Positions 54,288 to 63,998 of a stretch of 64,000 nt of DNA are shown in pieces. Every line of letters begins with the position of its first letter. Positions within the stretch are counted from its first letter, which is position 1. The stretch spans positions 62,001 to 126,000 of the forward strand of contig JAQTZA010000003.1 in assembly GCA_028687995.1 (NCBI GenBank), in the 5' to 3' direction. A program made the position numbers and the translations under genes. A model generated the notes under the pieces. It made no database searches. It saw nothing but the letters and a program-made list of their open reading frames with translations, and had not been told where the DNA came from. Origin of the DNA: Bacteroidales bacterium. GTDB taxonomy: Bacteria; Bacteroidota; Bacteroidia; Bacteroidales; UBA7332.

Positions 54288-55625
54288 CTAAAGGTCGTGT
54301 TTCAAAAAAGCCTCACCTCGTTTGGTTGAAACCTCAATTCCTATTTTTTTGAGGAATTGTGTTGGAAGTTCTCCTCCTGCAAAAATATAAACCATATCGT
54401 TTTCCCATTTATGAATCTCATCAGATTCTCCCTCTTTGTATGCTACAAAATCAGGTTCAATGGAAACAAGATTGGTATTAAATTTTACATCAATTAATCC
54501 ACGTTGAATGGCTTCATTTATTTTTTCCGCATTTTTTGGTTTGATGCGGCTAAAAGCACTGCTACGATAAGAAAGTGTCACTTTGTTTTGGTCTGCTAAA
54601 AGCAATGCAGACTCAATTGCTGAATCACCACCACCTACGACCAATATTTTTTTATTCGAAATTAATTCAGGCTCAAGAAGTCGATAGGCTACTTTCTCAG
54701 AATCTTCGCCTATAACACCCAATTTGCGAGGAGTTCCACGTCTTCCAATTGTCAACAAAACGCTGCTAGCTGTTATTTTCTCGCCTTGAGATGTTGTAAC
54801 ATAAAAAATATCGCCATCGGGCAAAATCTCTTCCACTTTTGAGTTTTCTTGAATTTTAATATCGTGCTTCGAAAGCACTTCGTGCCAAATATCAAGCAAC
54901 TGAGTTTTGGTAGTCTCTCTAAATTTCACCTTACCATACAGCGGTAAATTCATGGGTGCTGTCATCACGATTTTAGATCTCGGAAAAGTAAAAACAGTTC
55001 CACCTAATGTATCTTGTTCCAATGTTAAAACCGTCAATCCGAATTTTTTGGCTGCCAATGAAGCCGAGATACCAGCTGGACCAGCACCTACAACAATTAA
55101 ATCGTATTTGGCATTTGCACTTTTCTTGATGGTTTTCGAAATATTCTCAACCGCCTCAAAGCCTTGCGTAACGGCATTTTTAATCAATCCCATTCCACCT
55201 AATTCTCCTGCAATATAGACTCCAGGCACATTCGTTTCGAAACTTGGCGTTACGTGAGGTAAATCTACACCACGTTTTTCGGTGCCAATCCACAAAGAGA
55301 TTGCTTCCATAGGACAAGCACGAAAACATGCTCCATGGCCAATGCAATGCGATGCATTGATAGTGGTAGCACGTCCATTTCTTATTCCAAGGATATCTTT
55401 TTCGGGACATGCGGTAATACAAGCTCCACTTTTAATACAGCGATTAGGATCAACCACTGGATACAACGAAACTGGTTCATGAATTCCATCAACCTTTGCT
55501 TGATTGATTTTTTCATCAACTTCATTCGATTCACGCTTTTGTTTACGCAAGTAAAAAAAGATTACTCCCACAACTAACAAAAGAGCAAAGCCATAAATCC
55601 CAATTTCTTCAAAAAGTATTTCCAT
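54288..55625 (-). CDS. Membrane-anchored FeS-flavoprotein oxidoreductase
   Basis: A 445-residue protein: N-terminal membrane helix (residues 9-25), a two-cluster ferredoxin-like segment and a thioredoxin-reductase-like FAD/NAD(P) domain (VVGAGPAGISASLA near 178-191; VVGGGDSAIESALLL). The cluster motifs are CIKSGACITACP (Cys63, 69, 73) and CIGHGACFRACP (Cys94, 100, 104); each lacks the second Cys of the standard CxxCxxCxxxCP, having Ser66 and His97. It probably passes electrons between NAD(P)H or ferredoxin and the membrane cytochrome b encoded 3 bp upstream. Direction of flow unknown. Confidence 0.8.
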   Translation of the reverse strand: MEILFEEIGIYGFALLLVVGVIFFYLRKQKRESNEVDEKINQAKVDGIHEPVSLYPVVDPNRCIKSGACITACPEKDILGIRNGRATTINASHCIGHGACFRACPMEAISLWIGTEKRGVDLPHVTPSFETNVPGVYIAGELGGMGLIKNAVTQGFEAVENISKTIKKSANAKYDLIVVGAGPAGISASLAAKKFGLTVLTLEQDTLGGTVFTFPRSKIVMTAPMNLPLYGKVKFRETTKTQLLDIWHEVLSKHDIKIQENSKVEEILPDGDIFYVTTSQGEKITASSVLLTIGRRGTPRKLGVIGEDSEKVAYRLLEPELISNKKILVVGGGDSAIESALLLADQNKVTLSYRSSAFSRIKPKNAEKINEAIQRGLIDVKFNTNLVSIEPDFVAYKEGESDEIHKWENDMVYIFAGGELPTQFLKKIGIEVSTKRGEAFLKHDL

Positions 55626-55628
55626 AAT

Positions 55629-56414
55629 CTAGAAAATCCATTTATAGCCCAAAGTGAGGGTTACTACAACATGTATTACCATGATAATAAGCATAATAAG
55701 CGCAAATGGTAAATGCGCTACATGCCAATATCGAAAAATATTTTGCATGGTAGCTAATCTCTCAATGCGCTTCGCCAATCGATTTTGATTTTTGATTAAT
55801 CGTTTTACTTGTTTCAATTCGCTCGATGACACATTCTTTGATTTCAGAATATTCGAAATTTCAGAAGACTTTACATCTTTAAATGCCTCGATATCAATAT
55901 TGTATTTGTTTTTCAAAACCAATACAAACTCATCTTGCATTCCTTCCAATTCTTGTAAACTCAACTCTCTACCTTCGATAGATCGCGGTATTTGAAGATA
56001 GATAAAACGACCAATCACACCACTAGCCCAAACCACCACCATACTCCAAAAACTGACCGATACAATTCCGCCAAATTTGAATGATGTATGATAAAGTATA
56101 AGTACTGGACCAAGAGTGCACATAAAAATATGAAACTCAAGCCAATGTTTTAGTAATCCGAGTCGAGAAAGTGATCTCATATATTTTCTGGCCATATACG
56201 AGAAAAGGCCAATGATAATCATCAGTGTACCGACAATTCCTAATCCATGGCCCAATAAACCACTGGGTTTGAACATGGCATAATTCGGATGAAAAAATCG
56301 CTCCTCAATAGGTGTATTAAAATAGGAATAGCCCCAATAACCAATGATAACAATGGCTGCGAGAACTACGATTGTATAAAATGAAAGAAGTAATCTGTGT
56401 GTTATGCGAGTCAT
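55629..56414 (-). CDS. Membrane cytochrome b-like protein
   Basis: A 261-residue integral membrane protein with about five helices and a charged helical insert (residues about 140-220). Histidines placed in helices (HGLGIVGTLM, FHIFMCTLGPVLILYHTSF, WHVAHLPFALIMLIIMVIHV) can hold two b hemes, as in cytochrome b561 or ferric-reductase-like membrane domains. ATG at 56414 is used, because the longer frame starts at a TTG. It heads the run flavoprotein, three multiheme cytochromes and barrel protein, so it is the likely quinone-linked inner-membrane step. Confidence 0.7.
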   Translation of the reverse strand: MTRITHRLLLSFYTIVVLAAIVIIGYWGYSYFNTPIEERFFHPNYAMFKPSGLLGHGLGIVGTLMIIIGLFSYMARKYMRSLSRLGLLKHWLEFHIFMCTLGPVLILYHTSFKFGGIVSVSFWSMVVVWASGVIGRFIYLQIPRSIEGRELSLQELEGMQDEFVLVLKNKYNIDIEAFKDVKSSEISNILKSKNVSSSELKQVKRLIKNQNRLAKRIERLATMQNIFRYWHVAHLPFALIMLIIMVIHVVVTLTLGYKWIF

Positions 56415-56595
56415 TACAAAATCAATTTTGAATTGATTAACTGAAACCAATATGCTAATAAATGAAAACTTAATGCAACAAATATATAAATTTTCTTGTT
56501 TTCAATGCTACTAATCCGATAATATATGAGTGAAATAGAGCAATTTATAATACTTCTGAATTAAATATTCAATTTAAATAAAATGATAAATAGTT

Positions 56596-59500
56596 CTATT
56601 TTTTGAAAGTTCCATATTTCTTCTCTGCGAAAAAGGCAAGAATCAGAATAGCCACTACAGCCAAAATCACAAAAAAGAGTGAATCAGGCAGGGGTGGAGG
56701 TGTACCCTTTCCATACGAATGCATTCCGGCCAGATAATAATTCACGCCCAAGAAAGTCATAATGATAGAACTAAATGCCACAACTGATAATGCACTCAAT
56801 GTGAATGGATTATTAGCTTTTGGTATCATCCGAACGTGAAGAACTACGGCATAAACCAATATGCTAACCAATGCCCAAGTCTCTTTGGCATCCCATCCCC
56901 AATATCTACCCCACGATTCGTTCGCCCAAACGCCTCCAAGAAAATTCCCAACTGTTAGCATGAAGAGACCGACAATCAATCCCATCTCTATGATATAACT
57001 AATCTCTTTTATCATATCTGATAATCGGTCTGATTTATATTTTGAACGGGCAATCATCAATACAAGATTCACCAACCCAAGAATCATCCCCATAGCGAAA
57101 AATCCATAACTGGAACTGATTACTGCTACGTGCACCACCAACCAATACGATTTAAGCACAGGAACGAGGTTTGTGATTTCGGGATTCATCCAACTCATAC
57201 CCGCTACACCCAAAGCGATGGATGACAATAATGCAGTTACTGAAAATGCCAAAGGTGATTTTCGTGCAAATAGGATACCAGCTAAACTGGATGCCCATCC
57301 TACGAAGACCATACTTTCGTATCCATTACTCCAAGGCGCATGACCAGAAATTATCCATCTCAATCCCAAACCGAAAGTAAAGACAGCAAACAACAGTGCC
57401 AAAGGATATATGGCCAACGTTAATCCTCGTTCTAAACGACGACTGTATTTGAAAATATTAAACAGATGTAGTCCCAAAAGGATAGCTCCTATTAAACCAT
57501 AAATCATTGCCAAATTGCCAAAAAGATTCCATTCGTTATAAGCAATTTCGAGATTTATATTCGATTCGGAAGGCAATGCTGATCCACCATTTTTTGTTTG
57601 AAAGCTTTTGATTTGAGTTAAAGCCTCATTGGCATTGCTCCAGTTTCCGGTTTTCATTGCTTGATTCACTGCATCGAAATAGCTTTGTTGCAACATTTCG
57701 GGAGAATCTGGCGAAAGAGTAAGTGCTGAAAGAGGAGTAGTCGCCATTCCAGTCATTGCTCCCATACCCGCTGATGCAGCGCCTCTGGTGCATGGACCCA
57801 TAGCAGGATCTGGTGTTGGCATTGCACCCATGCCTTGATGCGGATTGGGTTTTGACGCATCGGGTGCAGTCATCGCTGGCGCTGCCTCATCAGCTCCTTC
57901 GTCATCCATTGGAGGCATTTCGCCGGTCAAATGACTCTCTTCGGCAGGAGTACTTGCAACTGCGCCTGTACCTTTTTCTGCACAATATGGACATCCGTTA
58001 GCCGAACCCGTAGCAGACATACCATGCATACTTTTGGCACTTGTCCATTTTCCGTTCGTCATTCCTTGTGTTGGAAAAAATGCAAGCATTGTACCATCAA
58101 AAATCTGATTTAGAATATTGAAACGCTCATCAACATAAACAATCTCTTTCTCGTACGTATTTCGTTTCGATTGATCTTTGATATACGCTTTATCAACCAA
58201 GTCTTTCAATTTGTAAGCTCCTGTTTGAGAATCAAACATTTGATTATAAGAAACATATCCATTGATTGCGCCCAACTCAGAAGCTAATTGATCGTGAGAG
58301 ACCTTGATGATGCGTTCGTTTTTCCAAGCAGATGGATTGGTAATCATTCCCAAAAACACCTCCGTTGGAGTGCGTTTGTTGAAATCGGTGTGTTTGTATA
58401 TTTTTCTCAAAATATCAGAAGCAAAAGTATTCACTGGTTCAATACGACCTTGTGCTCCATCTTGAATAAGTAAACTGCTGAAGGCTTTTAGATGATCCTC
58501 TTTTTTAATCCCGATTTCAGGAGAAGCGTACATCGAACCAAATGCGAATAGCAATGCAATTATAGTTGCAGCTTTTCTTTTTTGTTGCATTTTATTGGTC
58601 ATTTCCATCAAAGCAAAGAATCTGCTTTTTTTGCTAAATAGAGTCATTACCATTCCGATTAACATCATCAAATATCCTAAATAGGTAACCATTGTTCCCC
58701 AATAATCGTGATTCACAGAAAGGATTGTACCTTGCTCATCTTGATCATAAGAGGATTGGAAAAAGCGATAACCTCTGTAGTTCAATATATTATTCATAAA
58801 AATACGATACGGACGTTCGCTTTTCATTTCGGTATCTTTGAGCGTAATTTCACTGGCATAAGAAGATGGACTCATGGAACCTTGATAACGATCGAGCTGG
58901 AAAGCACGAAGTGTAATGCTAAAAGGCAATTTATACATCAATTTACCATAAGAAACAGAAACTTTCACGCCATTGACATCACACGTGGAGGGTTGAGGAA
59001 ATTCACTTTCTGATTTTACCACATTCACTTTCTTATCAATATTTCCATCACTAATGCGCATCATCAACGCATCACTCCCTTGATTCATCTCTTCTCCCAT
59101 TCCTGCATTTTCCATCGGAGTCACTTGGGTCAACGTCTTCGCCGCTTTGGGAAGAAAGCCCTTTATCATAAAAACTAGTTTATCAGCGCGATATACCGTA
59201 TTCTCAACTCCAAGGCATAAATCACCAGGTGTTATGGCAATTGCATTAGCTCGATCAATCATCCCCGAAGCCATCGTCCCAGTTTTAGTTATAGTCAAAT
59301 GAGACTTGAAATAGAGTTGATTATCGATGACAGAGAAAATAATATCGGCAAAATCTTTGGGACCTTCAAAACCAAAAGATACATCACCAGCAAAGGCCTT
59401 TTCATCTCCAAATAGCGTAAGATCCATGCTTTGAGACGCACCACTCATAATAAAAATGGCCGCAGCGGGAACTCCAGCATTGTCGGCTTGAATCATCTCT

Positions 59501-60015
59501 TGCGCATTGGGAACAAATAATTCATTATCCACTGTTACCTTTTTCCCTCCCACCTCTAGCGTTTCGGAAAAGGTATTGTCGTGTGATGCTGAGAAATCAA
59601 CTTCTGTCGATTTTTCAACTGTCTGACCATTGTATTCGGCAGTAATATTTAATGCAGTCTTTTCAGTCATAATTTGACTACTCGTTTCTCCTTGGCGGAT
59701 GTGCATTACGCCTTCGAACCCGAAATAGCGAGTAATAGCAGAACCAATCAAAATACAGATGAATGCAGCATGAAAAAGTAGAACCGCCCATTTTTTGCGC
59801 TCAACCAATTTGTTTTTGACCATGACTGCTATCAAATTAACAATCAACAAAATCAACAGAAGTACAAACCAATTGGCATTATAAACAAGCGCTTTAGCGG
59901 CAGGCGTTCCACTCGCATTCTCCACAAACGTAGCATATCCTATCGCTATAGCGAAAATTGATAGAAGAACAACAGTTGTTCGTATTGAAAATAAAATATT
60001 GATTACTTTTTTCAT
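56596..60015 (-). CDS. ccsBA: Cytochrome c biogenesis protein, ResB-CcsA fusion (system II)
   Basis: Moves heme across the inner membrane and attaches it to CxxCH motifs. The 1139-residue protein joins a ResB/CcsB half (helices near 10-30, 48-66, 78-96 and 440-460, with a large periplasmic domain between) and a CcsA half with the heme-binding WWD-type stretch ANESWGRYWGWDAKETWALV and flanking histidines. Between the halves, residues about 660-765 are an unusual Met/Ala/Pro/Gly-rich segment with a CPYC (675-678). The gene sits directly upstream of the cytochrome cluster whose products need it. Confidence 0.92.
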   Translation of the reverse strand: MKKVINILFSIRTTVVLLSIFAIAIGYATFVENASGTPAAKALVYNANWFVLLLILLIVNLIAVMVKNKLVERKKWAVLLFHAAFICILIGSAITRYFGFEGVMHIRQGETSSQIMTEKTALNITAEYNGQTVEKSTEVDFSASHDNTFSETLEVGGKKVTVDNELFVPNAQEMIQADNAGVPAAAIFIMSGASQSMDLTLFGDEKAFAGDVSFGFEGPKDFADIIFSVIDNQLYFKSHLTITKTGTMASGMIDRANAIAITPGDLCLGVENTVYRADKLVFMIKGFLPKAAKTLTQVTPMENAGMGEEMNQGSDALMMRISDGNIDKKVNVVKSESEFPQPSTCDVNGVKVSVSYGKLMYKLPFSITLRAFQLDRYQGSMSPSSYASEITLKDTEMKSERPYRIFMNNILNYRGYRFFQSSYDQDEQGTILSVNHDYWGTMVTYLGYLMMLIGMVMTLFSKKSRFFALMEMTNKMQQKRKAATIIALLFAFGSMYASPEIGIKKEDHLKAFSSLLIQDGAQGRIEPVNTFASDILRKIYKHTDFNKRTPTEVFLGMITNPSAWKNERIIKVSHDQLASELGAINGYVSYNQMFDSQTGAYKLKDLVDKAYIKDQSKRNTYEKEIVYVDERFNILNQIFDGTMLAFFPTQGMTNGKWTSAKSMHGMSATGSANGCPYCAEKGTGAVASTPAEESHLTGEMPPMDDEGADEAAPAMTAPDASKPNPHQGMGAMPTPDPAMGPCTRGAASAGMGAMTGMATTPLSALTLSPDSPEMLQQSYFDAVNQAMKTGNWSNANEALTQIKSFQTKNGGSALPSESNINLEIAYNEWNLFGNLAMIYGLIGAILLGLHLFNIFKYSRRLERGLTLAIYPLALLFAVFTFGLGLRWIISGHAPWSNGYESMVFVGWASSLAGILFARKSPLAFSVTALLSSIALGVAGMSWMNPEITNLVPVLKSYWLVVHVAVISSSYGFFAMGMILGLVNLVLMIARSKYKSDRLSDMIKEISYIIEMGLIVGLFMLTVGNFLGGVWANESWGRYWGWDAKETWALVSILVYAVVLHVRMIPKANNPFTLSALSVVAFSSIIMTFLGVNYYLAGMHSYGKGTPPPLPDSLFFVILAVVAILILAFFAEKKYGTFKK

Positions 60016-60181
60016 TCTGGAATTTTCTATTTAGAAAAGGATTAATGATTAAAATGAGTCAATTATTGTAGAAATCGAGTCACTATATTGCTAAACGCAA
60101 AAATAGCATTTTTAATACGACCCTTTAGCACCTTTTAAGCTAAAAAAACGAAAAAGAGACCTCGCAGAAAAGTGATAATTA

Positions 60182-60230
60182 CTAAAAAAAAGATGCTATT
60201 TTGAAATGGATTCTTCAAAATAGCATCTTT
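60182..60230 (-). terminator. Intrinsic terminator of the secreted DUF2271 gene
   Basis: AAAGATGCTATTTTGAA (60189-60205) pairs perfectly with TTCAAAATAGCATCTTT (60214-60230), a 17-bp stem. On the minus strand it runs into a tract of eight T residues. It lies 20 bp past the stop at 60251. Confidence 0.95.
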
Positions 60231-60250
60231 TGGTAAAATGTGCGTTTGAC

Positions 60251-61006
60251 TTATCTAGCTACGAATCTTTTTGTTTCGATTAAGCCTTTATTGTCGTTAA
60301 ACTTAACAACATAAACTCCTTTAGAAAGATTATTCAACACAATTGACGATGAACCATCAGCCATTTTTTGCTCCGATACTTTATACCCTTTTAAGTCAAA
60401 TATAGTAGCTGTTACTCCACTATGCATTTGAGCATCATACTTCACGCTCAATATTTTAGCGGATGGTTGATAATAAATATCATACACTAAATCTGCATTC
60501 GCCTCATTGATAGGAGTTTGTGCCGAAATAGTAGTAGAATAACTTACGCCTTTGAAATAGGTAGCATCAGCAATCGAACCAGTACTAGCTTGTCCTATTG
60601 TAAATGGACATTGTGTATATTTCGAAGCAGTAGCAAGCGGCTCTTCGGTAAATTCTACATTCACGAAATAGTTACCATCTGGCACAACTGCTTTGCTCAC
60701 ATTCGTACAATTCCAAGAATAAGTGGCAGGAATAGCAGGGTGAGCAGAAGAAGCTCCAGTAGTTGCATCAGTTATATTTTTAGCAGAAGAAGCAACCCAC
60801 TTTACTAAGTCAGCTGAATACTTGTGATTTGAAGATGCATAAATGGTTTTCACAAAAGTATTGTTCGAGTTTGTAATCCAAATTGCCAAAATACGAGTAT
60901 TAGTGCTATATTTAGCTGTTTGTACTTTGAATGTTAACACTTGCGAGAACGAGAGAGTTGTAGCCGCAAAAAGGAAGAGGCTAAAAAGTAAAGCTTTTAG
61001 TTTCAT
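60251..61006 (-). CDS. Secreted DUF2271 protein with T9SS sorting domain
   Basis: A 251-residue protein: signal peptide (MKLKALLFSLFLFAATTLSFSQ), a DUF2271 domain (ILAIWITNSNNTFVKTIYA, LVKWVASSAK, DATTGASSAHP, SWNCTN, VVPDGNYFVNVEF) and a T9SS type A tail (VTATIFDLKGYKVSEQ ... GLIETKRFVAR). It parallels the lipoprotein at 11696-12283. The ATG at 61006 is chosen over 61063; a TAATTTTG -7-like box (61040-61047) lies between them. Function unknown; the DUF is linked to surface or periplasmic redox contexts in other genomes. Confidence 0.8.
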   Translation of the reverse strand: MKLKALLFSLFLFAATTLSFSQVLTFKVQTAKYSTNTRILAIWITNSNNTFVKTIYASSNHKYSADLVKWVASSAKNITDATTGASSAHPAIPATYSWNCTNVSKAVVPDGNYFVNVEFTEEPLATASKYTQCPFTIGQASTGSIADATYFKGVSYSTTISAQTPINEANADLVYDIYYQPSAKILSVKYDAQMHSGVTATIFDLKGYKVSEQKMADGSSSIVLNNLSKGVYVVKFNDNKGLIETKRFVAR

Positions 61007-61274
61007 AGATAGTGTTTTTTTAATAAATATAGTAATGTGCAAAATTATAAAAAATAACTTCAAAAAGAATAAAATTTCCCATAAATAGGGAATATCGAAT
61101 CAATTTGTAATCATTTAAAATAGTTGATTTATCCTATACCTAACAAATAGGCCATTCACCCTACTCTTCAGTATGATGATTTAATGTTTTTTGACACTTT
61201 CGCACAAAATAAAAAAATATTAATTTACTAATCTCATGGATTCTTATCCATACTTTTGCAAAAAAACTAACACA

Positions 61275-62981
61275 ATGAAATTTTTAGACGAATTACCTTT
61301 TAAGCCAGTCATTATTGAGAGTATCCGAAACTACAACAAAGACCTGTTTTTCAAAGATTTGATGTCGGGTATCATTGTCGGGATCGTGGCATTGCCTTTA
61401 GCCATTGCTTTTGGTATTGCTTCTGGCGTAACACCAGAGAAAGGCATTACGACTGCTATCATTGCCGGATTTCTTGCTTCATTTTTAGGTGGTTGCAAGG
61501 TTCAGATTAGTGGGCCAACGGGTGCATTTATCGTTATAGTTTATGGTATTGTCGAGCAATTTGGTGTAGAAGGGTTGGCTATTGCCACTTTTATGGCAGG
61601 AATTATTCTGATTCTGATGGGAGTTTTCAAAATTGGCACGATTATTCGATTTATCCCCTATCCCATCATTGTAGGATTTACCTCTGGGATAGCGCTCACG
61701 ATTTTCACTACTCAAATAAAAGATCTCTTTGGTCTGCAAATTGACAAAGTACCGGCTTCATTTATCGAAAAATGGTTGGTGTATGGTCATTATTTTTCCA
61801 GTATGAATTTATGGACATTCGGCGTAGGGGTTTTCACAATCGCTTTGATTATTTTTATTCCTAAGATTTCGCCTAAAATACCTAGTTCGCTGATTGCCAT
61901 TGTGGTGATGACTGTAGTGGTATTGATTTTGAAAAATAATTTCGGGATTTCTGCGATTGAAACCATTGGCGATCGGTTTCAAATCAGAGCGCAACTACCT
62001 CAAGCTCAACAACTCGGATTTACCTTCGACAAAATAAGTCTTTTGCTTTCTGCCGCCATCACAATTGCTATTTTGGGCTCTATTGAATCACTTCTTTCTG
62101 CCACGGTGGCCGATGGTGTGACGGGAGATAAACACGACTCAAACACTGAACTAATCGGGCAAGGTGTGGCAAATGTTGTGGTTCCATTTTTTGGCGGAAT
62201 TCCAGCTACGGGAGCCATTGCTCGCACCATGACCAACATCAATAATGGTGGTAAAACGCCTATTTCAGGTATTATTCACGCAGGAGTCTTGTTGCTTATT
62301 CTTCTGTTTTTAGGAGATTTATCGAAGCACATTCCGATGGCTTGCCTTGCCGGAATTTTGATCGTTGTAGCATATAACATGAGCGAGTGGAGAAATTTCA
62401 GAGCGCTGCTCAAAAATCAAAGAGCGGATGTGGCTGTGCTATTGACCACTTTTCTGTTGACCGTCATTTTCGACTTGACGATTGCCATTGAAATCGGATT
62501 GTTATTGGCAGTTATCCTATTTATCCGCCGAATTGGAGAAACGAGCGGTATATCGGTATTGTCGGAAATAGTTGACCCGATGACAGAATACGACCCAACA
62601 CTTGACATCAAAAACATCGCCATTCCAGAAGGTGCAGAGGTGTATGAGATTGATGGCCCATTCTTTTTTGGTGTTGCCAACGCATTCGAAGAGCAGATGA
62701 AAATCATGGGCGACAAACCCAAAGTACGAATTATCCGGATGCGGAAAGTGCCATTTATTGACTCCACAGGATTGCACAATCTAGAGGCATTTATCAAAAA
62801 TTCTCAGCTCGAGAAAATTCATATCATCCTATCCGGTGTGAATAATACGGTGAGAAATACACTCGAAAAATCAAATGTTGACAAACTCATTGGTCACGAG
62901 AATATCTGTCCAACAATACATATCGCTATTGCAAATGCAAATGAATATCTTGAACAATTGAAGCTCAATAAGCATTCATAA
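61275..62981 (+). CDS. SulP family inorganic anion transporter
   Basis: Inner-membrane transporter of 568 residues for sulfate, bicarbonate or related anions. The SulP core has GIIVGIVALPLAIAFGIASG and a GPTGAFIVIV motif; a C-terminal STAS domain (MRKVPFIDSTGLHNLEAF) follows from about residue 450. No carbonic anhydrase gene is beside it, so substrate is open. The ATG at 61275 is used: the longer frame from 61236 starts upstream of the TACTTTTG -7-like box (61251-61258). Confidence 0.92.
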   Translation: MKFLDELPFKPVIIESIRNYNKDLFFKDLMSGIIVGIVALPLAIAFGIASGVTPEKGITTAIIAGFLASFLGGCKVQISGPTGAFIVIVYGIVEQFGVEGLAIATFMAGIILILMGVFKIGTIIRFIPYPIIVGFTSGIALTIFTTQIKDLFGLQIDKVPASFIEKWLVYGHYFSSMNLWTFGVGVFTIALIIFIPKISPKIPSSLIAIVVMTVVVLILKNNFGISAIETIGDRFQIRAQLPQAQQLGFTFDKISLLLSAAITIAILGSIESLLSATVADGVTGDKHDSNTELIGQGVANVVVPFFGGIPATGAIARTMTNINNGGKTPISGIIHAGVLLLILLFLGDLSKHIPMACLAGILIVVAYNMSEWRNFRALLKNQRADVAVLLTTFLLTVIFDLTIAIEIGLLLAVILFIRRIGETSGISVLSEIVDPMTEYDPTLDIKNIAIPEGAEVYEIDGPFFFGVANAFEEQMKIMGDKPKVRIIRMRKVPFIDSTGLHNLEAFIKNSQLEKIHIILSGVNNTVRNTLEKSNVDKLIGHENICPTIHIAIANANEYLEQLKLNKHS

Positions 62982-62996
62982 AAAAGACCATTTTCC

Positions 62997-63998
62997 ATGA
63001 AAAAATACTCACTTCTTTTTCTCTTTCTCATCTCTTTTTTTGTTGGAAAAGCTCAATACATGCCCGATGAATTGGGGAAATCGTTTGTAAAACAAACCAT
63101 CGTAATGCCGGATGATTACGAAGGTAAAGTAGTTTGCACATTGGTAAAGCAGATTAGTGATTTGAAGTCAGATAAAGCCGTTTTGTATGTTCATGGCTAC
63201 AACGACTACTTCTATCAGGCAGAAATGGCGAACAGATTCACCAAAGCGGGATATCGGTTTTACGCGCTCGATTTGCGCAAATATGGACGCTCGCTGCTCT
63301 CCAACCAAGTGGCAACCAATGCCAAAGATATGAACGAATATTTCGCCGATATCGACACCGCAAATGCCATCATTCGCCATGAAGGAGCGAAGAAAATCAT
63401 TTTAATTGGTCACTCCATGGGCGGACTTACTACTTCTATTTATGCCGATGCGAAAGGTCAAAGCCTAAAATTCGATGCAATGATTCTGAACTCTCCTTTT
63501 TTCGATTTCAACGAGAACTGGTTCAACGAAAACGTAGCTGTTCCTGCCGTTTCATCACTAGGGAAATTACTGCCCAATATGATTATTAAAGCAGGCACTT
63601 CGACCGCTTATGGCGAAAGTCTGCATCAGAAATATCACGGAGAGTGGAGTTACGATTTGAATAAAAAGCTTTTGGCATCGGGAGATAAACATTGGTGCTG
63701 GATACGCGCTATTCAGCACGCTCAACTAAAAGTAAAACACGGACTCAATATTCAATGTCCGATTTTATCGCTCTCTTCCGACAAGTCGATTCGGGGAGAA
63801 ACATGGAACAACGATTTTCAAACGGCGGATGCCGTACTCGATGTGAAGGACATTCAACTCTATTCTAAAAATTTAGGAAAACGAACCACTATCGCCATCA
63901 TTCCGGGTGCCATGCACGATGTGATTCTCTCCAAACAGAATGTCAGAGACGCTGCCTATCGCGAAATGTTTGATTGGTTAGCTTCGAAAGGATTATAA
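62997..63998 (+). CDS. Exported alpha/beta hydrolase (lysophospholipase-like)
   Basis: A 333-residue serine hydrolase with signal peptide (MKKYSLLFLFLISFFVGKAQ). The nucleophile elbow is LIGHSMGGLTTS near residue 140, the oxyanion stretch VLYVHGYNDYFYQ is before it, and the terminal His is in IPGAMHDVILS. It looks like the Hydrolase_4/monoacylglycerol-lipase group. It follows the SulP gene by 15 bp on the same strand, so is probably co-transcribed. The stop is two bases before the window edge. Confidence 0.88.
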   Translation: MKKYSLLFLFLISFFVGKAQYMPDELGKSFVKQTIVMPDDYEGKVVCTLVKQISDLKSDKAVLYVHGYNDYFYQAEMANRFTKAGYRFYALDLRKYGRSLLSNQVATNAKDMNEYFADIDTANAIIRHEGAKKIILIGHSMGGLTTSIYADAKGQSLKFDAMILNSPFFDFNENWFNENVAVPAVSSLGKLLPNMIIKAGTSTAYGESLHQKYHGEWSYDLNKKLLASGDKHWCWIRAIQHAQLKVKHGLNIQCPILSLSSDKSIRGETWNNDFQTADAVLDVKDIQLYSKNLGKRTTIAIIPGAMHDVILSKQNVRDAAYREMFDWLASKGL

